Made by a program: the position numbers and the translations under genes. From a virus: a stretch of 39,111 bases of DNA. The stretch spans positions 1 to 39,111 of IMG/VR virus record IMGVR_UViG_3300025652_000185. One strand, written 5' to 3'. Positions 9,251 through 16,491 of the stretch are shown in pieces. A model generated the notes under the pieces. The model did no database searches, had not been told where the DNA came from, and saw only the letters and a list, made by a program, of their open reading frames with translations. The stretch's first letter is position 1, and each line of letters begins with the position of its first letter.

Positions 9251-9357
9251 GGTTCAGTGCTAGTTAGTTCTTCATAGTTGTGTTTTAACGTACCAAATGC
9301 GTAATCAATAGGTTTTATTTTGTTTTTATTCTTATTTCTAAATCTAAATCTACTCAT
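9220..9357 (-). CDS. Small ORF between terminase genes (45 aa)
   Basis: A 45-aa basic protein (starts MSRFRFRNKNKNK). Its ATG overlaps the last codons of the terminase small-subunit gene by 8 bases and has an upstream GGAAGAG at good spacing. The stop lies 31 bases inside the terminase large-subunit frame. It fills an otherwise uncovered 99-base gap in a region with no other gap. I recognise no family. A leader function to load ribosomes for the TTG start of terL is possible. Confidence 0.5.
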   Translation of the reverse strand: MSRFRFRNKNKNKIKPIDYAFGTLKHNYEELTSTEPWKKIKYSTL

Positions 9358-10111
9358 TGGTCTCTTCCAAGACGTTTTCTGCGTGTGCTATTTGTTTTAT
9401 TTCGTCTGCTTTCTTTAATTTTTTTAATTCATCACGTGAGAAGCCTTGAAATACTGTAAGTGCTTCACGTTTCTCTTCTTTTGGAAACATATCTTTTATT
9501 TTCATTAGCAATTCAATAGCACGTAGCTTGTCAGAGTCCTTACCTTCTAGGTTTTCTATTACGTCTTTAGTTCTTTCAAATAGATAGTCTCTATTTATTC
9601 CTATCTTGTCTAAAGATTCTACATTCTCTTTGCTTATCATACTTATAATCCTCTCTTGCTTTAGCAATACTGTTGATTGTTGCTTGGCTATACTTTCGTT
9701 ATTTGTTTTAAATACTTTTAAGTAAGATTGCACAACATCTTCCCCATTTGCAACGTATCTAGCAAATAAAGTTTCTTTATTGGTTGGTATCTTTCTTTCT
9801 CTTACAATCTCTTCACTTGTTTTGTCAGAAGAAAATGAATATATATTTTTCTTTGGCTTACCATCTAATGTTTGTTTACTATTAGTTTTACGCAAACCAA
9901 GTAACGTGCGCACGTAGTAGCTATTCTTTTTATTCTTAAGTTCTTTTCTACTTAATATCTTAACTACCTGTTTGTCGTCAGTTAATACATAAGACCCATT
10001 ACGTGCGGTGCGCCAATCTTTCTCAAGTAGTTCATTCGGAAAATGTTTTTTAAACTCTTTCTTACTTTTAAAGACAAACTCACGTTTACCTTTAATTTTA
10101 CGTTCATACAC
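9350..10111 (-). CDS. terS: Probable terminase small subunit
   Basis: A 253-aa protein directly upstream of terL. Residues about 110-230 resemble DNA-binding terminase small subunits of the Terminase_2 type: a helical block with TLFARYVANGEDVVQSYLKV and repeated short helices, followed by a charged helical C-terminus. Residues 1-100 form a Lys-rich extension not usual for this family. The start is GTG at 10111, overlapping the stop of the upstream 54-aa ORF by 8 bases; the Shine-Dalgarno is weak, so coupling is likely. It would recognise the packaging site. Identification is by position and helical pattern, so the family is moderately certain. Confidence 0.6.
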   Translation of the reverse strand: MYERKIKGKREFVFKSKKEFKKHFPNELLEKDWRTARNGSYVLTDDKQVVKILSRKELKNKKNSYYVRTLLGLRKTNSKQTLDGKPKKNIYSFSSDKTSEEIVRERKIPTNKETLFARYVANGEDVVQSYLKVFKTNNESIAKQQSTVLLKQERIISMISKENVESLDKIGINRDYLFERTKDVIENLEGKDSDKLRAIELLMKIKDMFPKEEKREALTVFQGFSRDELKKLKKADEIKQIAHAENVLEETNE

Positions 10112-10268
10112 TTTCTGTATCGTCTGCCATCTTCTTTATAAACCAAGTAAGCTCTTCGTTAGACTTAAGAACTTTGTATAATTCGCTTTGCAGTTCTGAT
10201 TTATTAAACATTAGGTAACTTGGGTTTACCCTATCTAAGTATCTTTTTTTAAATGATTTTATATCCAT
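10104..10268 (-). CDS. 54-aa ORF heading the minus-strand packaging operon
   Basis: An ORF of 55 codons. The start at 10268 (MDIKSFKKRYLDRV) has GAGGA eight bases upstream; an alternative ATG lies five codons earlier. It is helical and charged with no recognised domain. It is the first gene of the leftward late block, next to the divergent regulatory region, and its stop overlaps the GTG start of the terminase small-subunit gene. Its function is unknown. Confidence 0.55.
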   Translation of the reverse strand: MDIKSFKKRYLDRVNPSYLMFNKSELQSELYKVLKSNEELTWFIKKMADDTESV

Positions 10269-10363
10269 TACGTTAATCCTCATTAAGTTGAGATGTAAAT
10301 TATAAAATAATGTGATAGTTATAAAGTTTTTTCTTGATTTATTTCTTTTTGTGTATATATTAA

Positions 10364-10408
10364 TATTATATATATAAAGATTATATATATAAAGATTATA
10401 TATATAAG
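10364..10408. repeat. Three tandem 15-bp AT-rich repeats
   Basis: Three adjacent units close to gattatatatataaa: 10364-10378 (first base t), 10379-10393 (perfect) and 10394-10408 (last base g). They are followed by more TA-rich sequence to about 10440. Such an easily melted tract upstream of divergent operons can be a DNA-unwinding element or a promoter spacer. Confidence 0.75.
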
Positions 10409-10687
10409 ATATATAAATATATTAATACGTAGTATATATATAGAAAAATTTGAAAAAATTATATTACTATGTGTCTCTCCCTTTTATACACCCCCCACAC
10501 CCCTGTCTACGTTTTCAAGTTAGAATTTTTACGTTGAAATTTTTTCACTACGTTTTTCTAGGTTAAAATTATTCTCTGCCACTACGTAGAAATTTATGTC
10601 ATAACGTCAGAAAAAAAAGTATGTCTAATTTGCTACGTAATCAAGTATTATAGTATTTTAATAGTAACGTATGAGTACGTAAGATGT

Positions 10688-10719
10688 CTATAATTAGCGC
10701 TATTGGTGGCGCATTATAG
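10688..10719. promoter_or_regulatory. Imperfect palindrome / hairpin in the divergent region
   Basis: CTATAAT at 10688-10694 pairs with ATTATAG at 10713-10719. Inside it, GCGC at 10697-10700 pairs with GCGC at 10709-10712, leaving a two-base bulge and an 8-base loop. A further CTATAG follows at 10721. It could be an operator for a dimeric regulator or a leader-RNA hairpin. It lies about 180 bases before the first early gene. Confidence 0.45.
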
Positions 10720-10896
10720 ACTATAGAAACAGCGCAACGTTTACGTAATTAATACCATAACGTAGTATTATTAATTAGGTATTTAAATAGTATTGTATTA
10801 TATTTCAATATGGCACAGCCCTTAAATATATCAGTTTTAAATAAACGTAAAAATTCAGATAGTGTTGCGTATTCTCAAATATCCTACGGAGGACAT

Positions 10897-11436
10897 ATGA
10901 AAAACAACGTAACAGCGAACAAGCCTACTACTATTAACGGCTATAAAGTTAATGGAAACAACGTAATCTTAACACCAACACAGATGCAGTCAATGACTGT
11001 AAACTATGAGATGATGGGTAATTTACAATTCGATACAATCGAGGCGTATATCTGTACTCTTGTTTCTAATGTGTTAAAATCACATAACGTAACAATAACT
11101 TCTTATCAGGTCGGCAACGACAAGACTGGAAGTAATAGCGAACTTATGAATGATTTTATGAGTAAGATAAGCGAACTTGAGAAAGAGTTCGTATCGCAAT
11201 TCAAGAATGAAATTTTTGCTATTGAGGGCAAACATTTTTGGATTGATGGCAAAAAGAAGTTGCGAGAATTTAGCGCAACTTTTACCGCACGTACTCCTGA
11301 GGGTTACAGTGCGAAAAGCTACCAAGAGCATTTGACTAAGAAAGCAAACGAGCTTGGAATGAGTCTAGACAACGAGACTGAGGACGTTGTAACAGAAGAA
11401 GAAGAAGTTAATTCAGAAGTAATTAACGAAATATAA
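10897..11436 (+). CDS. First early protein, unknown function (179 aa)
   Basis: The start at 10897 (MKNNVTANKPTTING) is chosen because GGAGG lies at 10888-10892. An in-frame ATG at 10810 would add 29 residues but has no Shine-Dalgarno. The protein has a central FDTIEAYICTLVSNVL helix, a charged helix around ISELEKEFVSQFKNEI, a basic aromatic segment (KHFWIDGKKKLREFSATFTA) and a very acidic C-terminus (TEEEEVNSEVINEI). No known catalytic motif is visible. Being first in the rightward block, it may be an early takeover or DNA-binding protein. Base composition matches its neighbours. Confidence 0.65.
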   Translation: MKNNVTANKPTTINGYKVNGNNVILTPTQMQSMTVNYEMMGNLQFDTIEAYICTLVSNVLKSHNVTITSYQVGNDKTGSNSELMNDFMSKISELEKEFVSQFKNEIFAIEGKHFWIDGKKKLREFSATFTARTPEGYSAKSYQEHLTKKANELGMSLDNETEDVVTEEEEVNSEVINEI

Positions 11437-11444
11437 ATAACCGA

Positions 11445-11726
11445 ATGCGCAACACTATCAAAAAATTTAATTCACATATTTATTTATATTACGAATATAA
11501 AGCCTTATTAAAAATAAAGGCTGAATCATTTAACAGAGATTATTTTATTAAATCTAAAAAACGTAATCCCAAAACAATTACAGATGAAAATAAAAATAAA
11601 TATTATTTTAGAGGTAAAAGAAAAGAATTAAAAGATTGCGAGCACGTAAGATTTATGGTACAAACGTTAACAGAAAATAACAGACTTGATTTAATGACAG
11701 ATGATTTCTTTGAAATCGAAAAGTAA
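11445..11726 (+). CDS. Unknown basic early protein (93 aa)
   Basis: Begins eight bases after the stop of the upstream gene, with only a weak Shine-Dalgarno, so it may depend on coupling. The protein is Lys/Tyr-rich (for example SHIYLYYEYKALLKIK) and predicted helical. It has no Cys, membrane segment or recognised domain. It could bind nucleic acid by charge alone; I do not assign a function. Confidence 0.55.
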   Translation: MRNTIKKFNSHIYLYYEYKALLKIKAESFNRDYFIKSKKRNPKTITDENKNKYYFRGKRKELKDCEHVRFMVQTLTENNRLDLMTDDFFEIEK

Positions 11727-11775
11727 AAACGTATGACCAGGAAATCAAACGTACAAAAATTTTGTAGTAAAGACA

Positions 11776-11793
11776 GCTTCGTACTTACGAAGC
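11776..11793 (+). other. Hairpin before the small membrane proteins
   Basis: Perfect 7-bp inverted repeat GCTTCGT and ACGAAGC with a 4-base loop (ACTT), in the 101-base gap between the 93-aa gene and the first membrane peptide. It is followed by ATAAAG, not a T-run, so it is unlikely to be a terminator. A weak 37-aa ORF (11733-11846) runs through it. Confidence 0.5.
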
Positions 11794-11827
11794 ATAAAGA
11801 AAGAAACGTAACTAAAGGAGATACAAT

Positions 11828-11938
11828 ATGTATACAGTTGAATTAGTAAAAGTATTTGCTGAACTCTTCGTAATCATTATAGCAATGATGATGGGTTGTT
11901 TAGCAACGTTATCTTACCAAACGTGGAGTAAAAAATGA
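11828..11938 (+). CDS. Small single-pass membrane protein (36 aa)
   Basis: Preceded by a strong Shine-Dalgarno (AAGGAGA). Residues about 9-31 form one hydrophobic helix (LFVIIIAMMMGCLATL core) flanked by a charged C-terminus (WSKK). Its stop overlaps the start of the next gene as ATGA. Tiny early membrane proteins of phages often alter the host envelope or block superinfection; that role is an inference. Confidence 0.6.
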   Translation: MYTVELVKVFAELFVIIIAMMMGCLATLSYQTWSKK

Positions 11939-12063
11939 AATCATTCTACAACGTATTAGAATGGTTAGACAAAGTATTTGACTTTCTCGGAAGTGATACT
12001 ATGTTCTACATCATTACAATTTGGTTCGTAATTTTATTTACATCACTACTTATTAGATATTAG
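11935..12063 (+). CDS. Small membrane protein (42 aa)
   Basis: Translationally coupled to the preceding peptide through an ATGA overlap. The N-terminal 20 residues are amphipathic (FYNVLEWLDKVFDFLG) and residues about 23-40 are a hydrophobic helix (MFYIITIWFVILFTSLL). It may act together with the preceding gene as a two-component membrane unit. No homology is recognised. It lies far from the endolysin, which argues against a holin role. Confidence 0.6.
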   Translation: MKSFYNVLEWLDKVFDFLGSDTMFYIITIWFVILFTSLLIRY

Positions 12064-12070
12064 ATAGGTT

Positions 12071-12193
12071 GTATTGTTACTTGGACTTCGCTAGTTGCAA
12101 CGTAGCAATACTTGCCTCCGTAGACGTAGAGCATATCAAATCTTCCTTCTTGTATTTGATTGTAAGTCTCTACGTATCTACGTACACAGGAGA
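12071..12193 (+). ncRNA. Structured leader with two hairpins upstream of the 12203 gene
   Basis: Hairpin I: GTATTGTTAC (12071-12080) pairs with GTAGCAATAC (12102-12111), one G-U pair, extended by TTG/CAA across a one-base bulge. Hairpin II: CGTAG plus ACGTAGAG (12119-12131) pairs with CTCTACGT-AT-CTACG (12168-12182), 13 bp with a two-base bulge. Nested within it are ATCAAAT (12135-12141) and ATTTGAT (12154-12160), closing a pyrimidine loop CTTCCTTCTTGT. The Shine-Dalgarno AGGAGA of the next gene follows at 12188-12193. The loop could pair with that Shine-Dalgarno. It looks like a cis-regulatory leader or small RNA; I match it to no known riboswitch. Confidence 0.55.
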
Positions 12194-12202
12194 TAATTTA
12201 TA

Positions 12203-12664
12203 ATGCAAACTTTTTTACCTTATCCAAACTTTAAAGAAAGCTTAGACGTATTAGATAACAAACGTTTAGGTAAGCAGAGAAGCGAAACGTATCACATACT
12301 TAACATACTAATGCAACGTACAGAAAAGAAAGGTTACGCTAATCATCCTATCGTTCATATGTGGAAAGGTTACGAACCTGCACTGCAACAATACTTCAAT
12401 GTGAATACAGAAGTCTGGTTAGAACGTGGCTTCAGACATACAATGGGCTACGAAATTATTACAGATGACGTACGTATGCCCGATTGGTTTGGTGACAAAG
12501 TATTTCACGCTACTCACAGGTCTAACCTATTACGTAAAGACAGTGGGTACTATTCAAAATTTAGATGGGAAGAAAGCGCTGATGCTCCCTACGTGTGGTT
12601 AGATACACAACGTGAGCAGTGGTTCTTTATTGATGGAGTAACAAAGAAACGTGTGTACATATAA
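12203..12664 (+). CDS. MSMEG_6728 / pyrimidine-dimer-glycosylase-like protein
   Basis: A 153-aa protein with a recognisable pattern: N-terminal MQTFLPYPNF, then LDNKRLGKQRSETYHIL, HPIVHMWKGYEPAL and a C-terminal HRSNLLRKDSGYYSKF with PYVWLD. Proteins with this signature occur in actinobacteria and phages and have been linked to the pyrimidine-dimer DNA glycosylase clan, although a direct activity is, to my knowledge, not shown. The conserved N-terminal Thr/Leu region and the Lys/Arg patches would suit DNA binding. It sits behind a structured leader and directly before the AAA+/VWA pair, so it may belong to the same operon. Confidence 0.65.
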   Translation: MQTFLPYPNFKESLDVLDNKRLGKQRSETYHILNILMQRTEKKGYANHPIVHMWKGYEPALQQYFNVNTEVWLERGFRHTMGYEIITDDVRMPDWFGDKVFHATHRSNLLRKDSGYYSKFRWEESADAPYVWLDTQREQWFFIDGVTKKRVYI

Positions 12665-12697
12665 GTATATACGAAAACTACAATACAGGAGGGACGT

Positions 12698-14788
12698 ATG
12701 TCCGAAACAAAACAACCTAGCTTTCATAAGCGGTTAAATGATACAGGTTATTTTTGTACAGAGGAGTTCGCAGACGTAGTCGAGAACGCTCTACACAAAA
12801 AGCCTATGTCTATTACGATGCTTAGAGGAAAGGCAGGTACGGGAAAATCCTACTTACCGGAGAAGATTGCTGAAGTACTTGGATGTAACATCTACGTAAA
12901 GCAAGCCTTTAAAGATTATGAATGGGATGATTTCGTACAGAAGTATGTACCAGACGAAACTACAACGTCTGGATTTAGTGCAAGAGATTGCGAAGTACTA
13001 CTTGCTATAAAAGAATCTAAAGATAAACGTGTTGTCTTATTGCTTGACGAATGGGACAAGACACAACATTCCGCTGATGGAATGTTCTTAGAGTTCTTGC
13101 AGAGTGGACGTATTAGCATTTCTGGTACGGAGTACAAAGCAAACTTAGATAACCTTATTATATTCTTTACGGGTAATGATGACAGAGTTTTTTCTGAGCC
13201 ATTCATTAGACGTATGAAGTTTATAGAAGTTGAACATATGCCACCTTCTTTAATACTGCAGATACTTAGTAGTAAATACGCAGGTAATAAGGAAGCTGAG
13301 AATATGTTTAATGCCGTACTCAATTTGTACAACGCATCTATCCTAGGAGATATGGATAAGCCTGCTACGGTACAAGAACTTATGGACGTAATCAATGATT
13401 GGTTAAGATATAAAAGCAGGGGTAAGTCTCCCATTTGGGAAGACCTTGTCTATACGAACGTAACCAAAGGTAGACGTAACCATAAAGAACTACAGACTGC
13501 GCTTGAAAAGATAAAGAACGGTGAACTTAAAGATGACTCAGAGTTTAGTAAGTCATTAGACGTTGCGTTCTTTGATAAACAAGCTGAAGTAGAAGCTGAA
13601 ACTATATCTAATGGTTTTGGTTCTGCCCCACGTATGATGGAGATACTAGGTATTAATACTGAATTTGGTACAGATGAAAATAATGGTGAAGTTTACGCAG
13701 AGTACAAGCGTGATGAAGCAGTTTATACTAATGCTTACGAAGAGTCAATAGATAATGAAGAGGATATAAATCAACCTCATTTTATATCTTGGTATACTAT
13801 TCGTACATCTAGTATTGAACGTTCAAAAGCTTATGAGCTACGTGAAATCATAGAGGAAGAACAGAAGTTTCTAAGACTACGAAAGACAGAAGGTACATTA
13901 GTATTTCTTGAACGTAGTGTAAGTAAAGCAGATGTTGCAGACTTCCTTGACATTGAAGAAGGTACAGCTTATATACGTAAAGCTACTAACGATGAAATAA
14001 TATTCAGAGTTACAGGCGGACGTTCAAGGAATCATCAAACAAGTTTAGAGTTTAACGCAAGATGGACAAGGGAAAATGGGTGCGAGTTTATTGTACCTAC
14101 GAAAGCTTTGGATATTTTTCGTGAAGCAATACGCTTGGTTGGTTGGTACGTAGACGGCAAGGATAGGGTACGGTTAGATAATATCTGCAGTGAACTGTCT
14201 GGAAACTTACTTGATACTAGAAGATACATTAACGTACGAGGCTTAGGAGATTCTAAGAAGATACTAGACGTTACAGTAAGTGGTGAGATGCGTAAAAATG
14301 ATGAGTTACCTTATCACGCTTGGGTTTACAATTCAAGCGCAAAGGTTAAGGAAACTAAACGTACCACTACATATGACTTAGGTTGGGCAGTTGTACGTTC
14401 TTGGCACTTGAAAGATAGACCTAACTATAAGAATCACGTAGTGATTAAAAAAGCACCAGAAGCGGGCCGTAAAGATACGAGTCTTTTCATTCAATTCCTA
14501 ATGAGAAAACTAGGCACAAACACAATACCTTTGTTCGTAAATATGCGCAAAGATTTGTATTTACAAATGCCTACCGTAGCAGAAGGTGGTAAATGGAAGG
14601 TCGGAAAATCCACACGTGTTTTAAAAGATACATCTCAAAATTCGTTGAGTGTATATTGTGTAAATACGTTTGACAATACTACGTTTATTGCTATGCTTAA
14701 ACCGGATAAAGATAATATATCTGATTTAATATCTTGGCGTGAACATATGTTGTTTACACGTAAAAAGATGGATAAGGTTAACGTATGA
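12698..14788 (+). CDS. MoxR/CobS-like AAA+ ATPase with long C-terminal extension
   Basis: A 696-aa protein with strong Shine-Dalgarno AGGAGGG. The AAA+ core is residues about 20-230: Walker A GKAGTGKS (44-51), Walker B VVLLLDEWD (112-120; D117, E118), sensor 1 in IIFFTGND (N160) and candidate arginine fingers R171/R172. The arrangement FLEFLQSGRISISGTEY after Walker B is like CobS and MoxR ATPases, which remodel partners together with a VWA protein. Residues about 290-696 match no domain I recognise and may be a substrate or partner module. Its stop overlaps the VWA gene start (ATGA). Cobaltochelatase (CobS/CobT), MoxR/VWA chaperones and conflict-type systems are the closest functional models. 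Confidence 0.8.
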   Translation: MSETKQPSFHKRLNDTGYFCTEEFADVVENALHKKPMSITMLRGKAGTGKSYLPEKIAEVLGCNIYVKQAFKDYEWDDFVQKYVPDETTTSGFSARDCEVLLAIKESKDKRVVLLLDEWDKTQHSADGMFLEFLQSGRISISGTEYKANLDNLIIFFTGNDDRVFSEPFIRRMKFIEVEHMPPSLILQILSSKYAGNKEAENMFNAVLNLYNASILGDMDKPATVQELMDVINDWLRYKSRGKSPIWEDLVYTNVTKGRRNHKELQTALEKIKNGELKDDSEFSKSLDVAFFDKQAEVEAETISNGFGSAPRMMEILGINTEFGTDENNGEVYAEYKRDEAVYTNAYEESIDNEEDINQPHFISWYTIRTSSIERSKAYELREIIEEEQKFLRLRKTEGTLVFLERSVSKADVADFLDIEEGTAYIRKATNDEIIFRVTGGRSRNHQTSLEFNARWTRENGCEFIVPTKALDIFREAIRLVGWYVDGKDRVRLDNICSELSGNLLDTRRYINVRGLGDSKKILDVTVSGEMRKNDELPYHAWVYNSSAKVKETKRTTTYDLGWAVVRSWHLKDRPNYKNHVVIKKAPEAGRKDTSLFIQFLMRKLGTNTIPLFVNMRKDLYLQMPTVAEGGKWKVGKSTRVLKDTSQNSLSVYCVNTFDNTTFIAMLKPDKDNISDLISWREHMLFTRKKMDKVNV

Positions 14789-15885
14789 GCAATCTTAAAC
14801 CGTCTTGGTCTCAGTGGTCTATAGGAGAAGAACCAGAAATTGAACGTTCTGAGCAGTTAAACCCTCCTGTAGAGAATAAAAAACAAGCTCAGAATGATGA
14901 GGTGGCGGACGTAAAGTCCGCTACCAATTCATATGAAAAGTTAGAAGATGTTGATGCAAGCCATTTACGTAAGGAGATGTATGTTTACGAAGAAAGTCTT
15001 ATAGAAGAAGACGTAAACAATATAATAAAAAACTTACAACGTAAGGCGCCTGCTGTACAGGAATCTGATGAGTTTAAACTTGGTATGAAAAAGTTTAATG
15101 TAGGTAGTAGTAAGAATATTAACGTACCTATTAGCGCTAAAAAGACAGAGTCTTTACAAGCAATAAGTAAACAAAGACTAAGAAATAATAGGTCATACGC
15201 TAAAGAAAATCTTTCAAATCGTAGTTGGAAAGTCAATACGCAAAGAGTTGAAAGTCAGTTTTCTTTTAACAGTTTAAACAATCGTAAACTATCTTCTAAC
15301 CTAGCGCTTTTGTTTAGTAAGATAGCAGAGGAACGTACAGGTGATAAGATTGCAGGTAGAAAGAAATGGGATGTTAACAAGGTTATGTTTAGACGCATCT
15401 CTAAGAAACTTATTACGCAATGTAAGTACTCACGTGATAAAGAAAAAATAATTATATTACTTGATAGTAGTCCTTCGTGCAGTAAGATGGCAAGTTTATA
15501 CAGTGAGATATCTACAGAAGCTTGCAGGTACGAACACGTAGAATTATATGATGCTCCTAATGGACATATACACAGTGTTTATTCTACATCAGAACGTAAA
15601 TACGTACCACTTACAGATGAAGAACTTGATAACGTATATCATTGGTTAGGCTTTGAAGATAGGACTATAATATATTTTGGCGATGAAGATGGCACGTCAA
15701 GTCTAGAAAGTTCTTACGGACAGAATGAAATACATTGGTTCTTTCAAGGTAACAGAAGTTATTATACACGTAGAGAAACAGAAGCTACGATGAAAAGACT
15801 ACATAAACAATGGGATGGTAAAGTAAAACTTTATAAGTGTAACACCGTAAACGAAATAATAAAAGCAGTAAAGGAGATAAAATGA
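14785..15885 (+). CDS. CobT-like von Willebrand factor A (VWA) protein
   Basis: A 366-aa partner of the upstream ATPase, starting inside its stop codon. Residues 1-160 are charged and probably disordered. Residues about 170-220 (ending RKKWDVNKVMFRRISKKL) look like the linker preceding VWA domains in CobT-type proteins. Residues about 220-360 form the VWA fold: KIIILLDSSPS holds a MIDAS motif D227-x-S229-x-S231, a second strand HVELYDAP, and YFGDEDGTSS with acids at 300 and 302. In CobT the motif is normally DxSGS; here Pro replaces Gly. Such VWA proteins bind metal and connect the ATPase to its substrate. No CobN-like chelatase is encoded here, so the target is unknown. Confidence 0.75.
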   Translation: MSNLKPSWSQWSIGEEPEIERSEQLNPPVENKKQAQNDEVADVKSATNSYEKLEDVDASHLRKEMYVYEESLIEEDVNNIIKNLQRKAPAVQESDEFKLGMKKFNVGSSKNINVPISAKKTESLQAISKQRLRNNRSYAKENLSNRSWKVNTQRVESQFSFNSLNNRKLSSNLALLFSKIAEERTGDKIAGRKKWDVNKVMFRRISKKLITQCKYSRDKEKIIILLDSSPSCSKMASLYSEISTEACRYEHVELYDAPNGHIHSVYSTSERKYVPLTDEELDNVYHWLGFEDRTIIYFGDEDGTSSLESSYGQNEIHWFFQGNRSYYTRRETEATMKRLHKQWDGKVKLYKCNTVNEIIKAVKEIK

Positions 15886-16073
15886 AACTATATAACGTAT
15901 TTTATATTGATGATGAGTATGGTATAGAACCTCGTTACCAATGCACAACAGATAACTTTAAAAAATGGTTAAAAGAACATAATAAAAAAAGAGTTGCAGA
16001 TGGATTTAAAAAAGAAAAAGCAGACTATTTTAACGTAGAAAAAGTAGAACTAATATTATTTGATAAAAAATAA
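15882..16073 (+). CDS. Small protein coupled to the VWA gene (63 aa)
   Basis: Starts in the stop codon of the VWA gene (ATGA), so it belongs to the same transcript. It begins MKLYNVFYIDDEYGIEPRYQ, has a central FKKWLKEHNKKR helix and a C-terminal VEKVELILFDKK strand. It looks like a small alpha/beta protein. I do not recognise a family; it may be an accessory to the AAA+/VWA pair or an unrelated early gene. Confidence 0.6.
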   Translation: MKLYNVFYIDDEYGIEPRYQCTTDNFKKWLKEHNKKRVADGFKKEKADYFNVEKVELILFDKK

Positions 16074-16083
16074 AGGAATAAAA

Positions 16084-16491
16084 ATGAGTAAAATATTTGG
16101 AGATGAATTTAAAGATGAGATACGTAACTTAAAAAGATTAGAAAGGAAACTTGCTGATTGTAAGGTAAGTATTGAAGAAGTAATCTACGTTATTGAGAAT
16201 AAAGATGTGCTTATCAATACGAAACCTTCTTTAATGCAGGCTTTAAAAGCAGTAATATCTTTATCAAATACAGTAGAGTCATTACTAGGAAACATAAAAT
16301 CATTTGAGAAAGCGTATAGTAATATGAGCAGTTGGGTAAAAGTTAAGGTAGAAAAGAAAGCCCAGTTTGTAGCTGATGTTAAACGCATACGTAAGGTTAG
16401 GGTAGGCGCAGAGAAATTAATAAAAGAATATAATTTTATACTAAAAAAGTTAGGTGTAAAGTACAGGGAGGAGATTTTAAAACGTGATTAA
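16084..16491 (+). CDS. Helical coiled-coil protein (135 aa)
   Basis: The start at 16084 (MSKIFGDEFKDE) is preferred over an in-frame ATG at 16060 because AAAGGA lies 6-7 bases upstream. The whole protein is predicted alpha-helical with heptad-like charged repeats (LKRLERKLADC, then VKVEKKAQFVADVKRIRKV). It has no catalytic motif or membrane segment. It follows the VWA operon and overlaps the next GTG-started ORF by 8 bases. Confidence 0.6.
   Translation: MSKIFGDEFKDEIRNLKRLERKLADCKVSIEEVIYVIENKDVLINTKPSLMQALKAVISLSNTVESLLGNIKSFEKAYSNMSSWVKVKVEKKAQFVADVKRIRKVRVGAEKLIKEYNFILKKLGVKYREEILKRD

Larger units (their letters stand above)
10269..10896. promoter_or_regulatory. Divergent regulatory region (about 630 bp, no convincing gene)
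   Basis: Leftward packaging genes and rightward early genes diverge from here, so promoters for both must lie inside. It contains three tandem AT-rich 15-bp units (10364-10408), poly-C around 10490-10500 (cccccc-rich stretch), a hairpin (10688-10719) and unusually dense ACGT: 11 copies in 10501-10800. Several TATTAT/TATAAT-like hexamers occur but I cannot single out one promoter because the DNA is so AT-rich. An ATG at 10810 opens a frame in phase with the next gene but has no Shine-Dalgarno. This is also a reasonable candidate for an origin region. Confidence 0.6.

Noticed and set aside
10810-10896. In-frame N-terminal extension of the first early gene
   Set aside because: No Shine-Dalgarno precedes 10810, whereas GGAGG precedes 10897.
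11733-11846. Plus-strand 37-aa ORF through the 11776 hairpin
   Set aside because: It has a weak start, no homology, and overlaps the much better supported membrane peptide gene at 11828.
12064-12200. Minus-strand ORF giving MLYVYGGKYCYVATSEVQ
   Set aside because: Its protein-like look comes from the mirrored hairpin arms; it is only about 24 codons from an ATG and opposes the operon direction.
12916-13434. Minus-strand 172-aa ORF antisense to the AAA+ gene
   Set aside because: It mirrors the AAA+ coding frame and has no domain or promoter.
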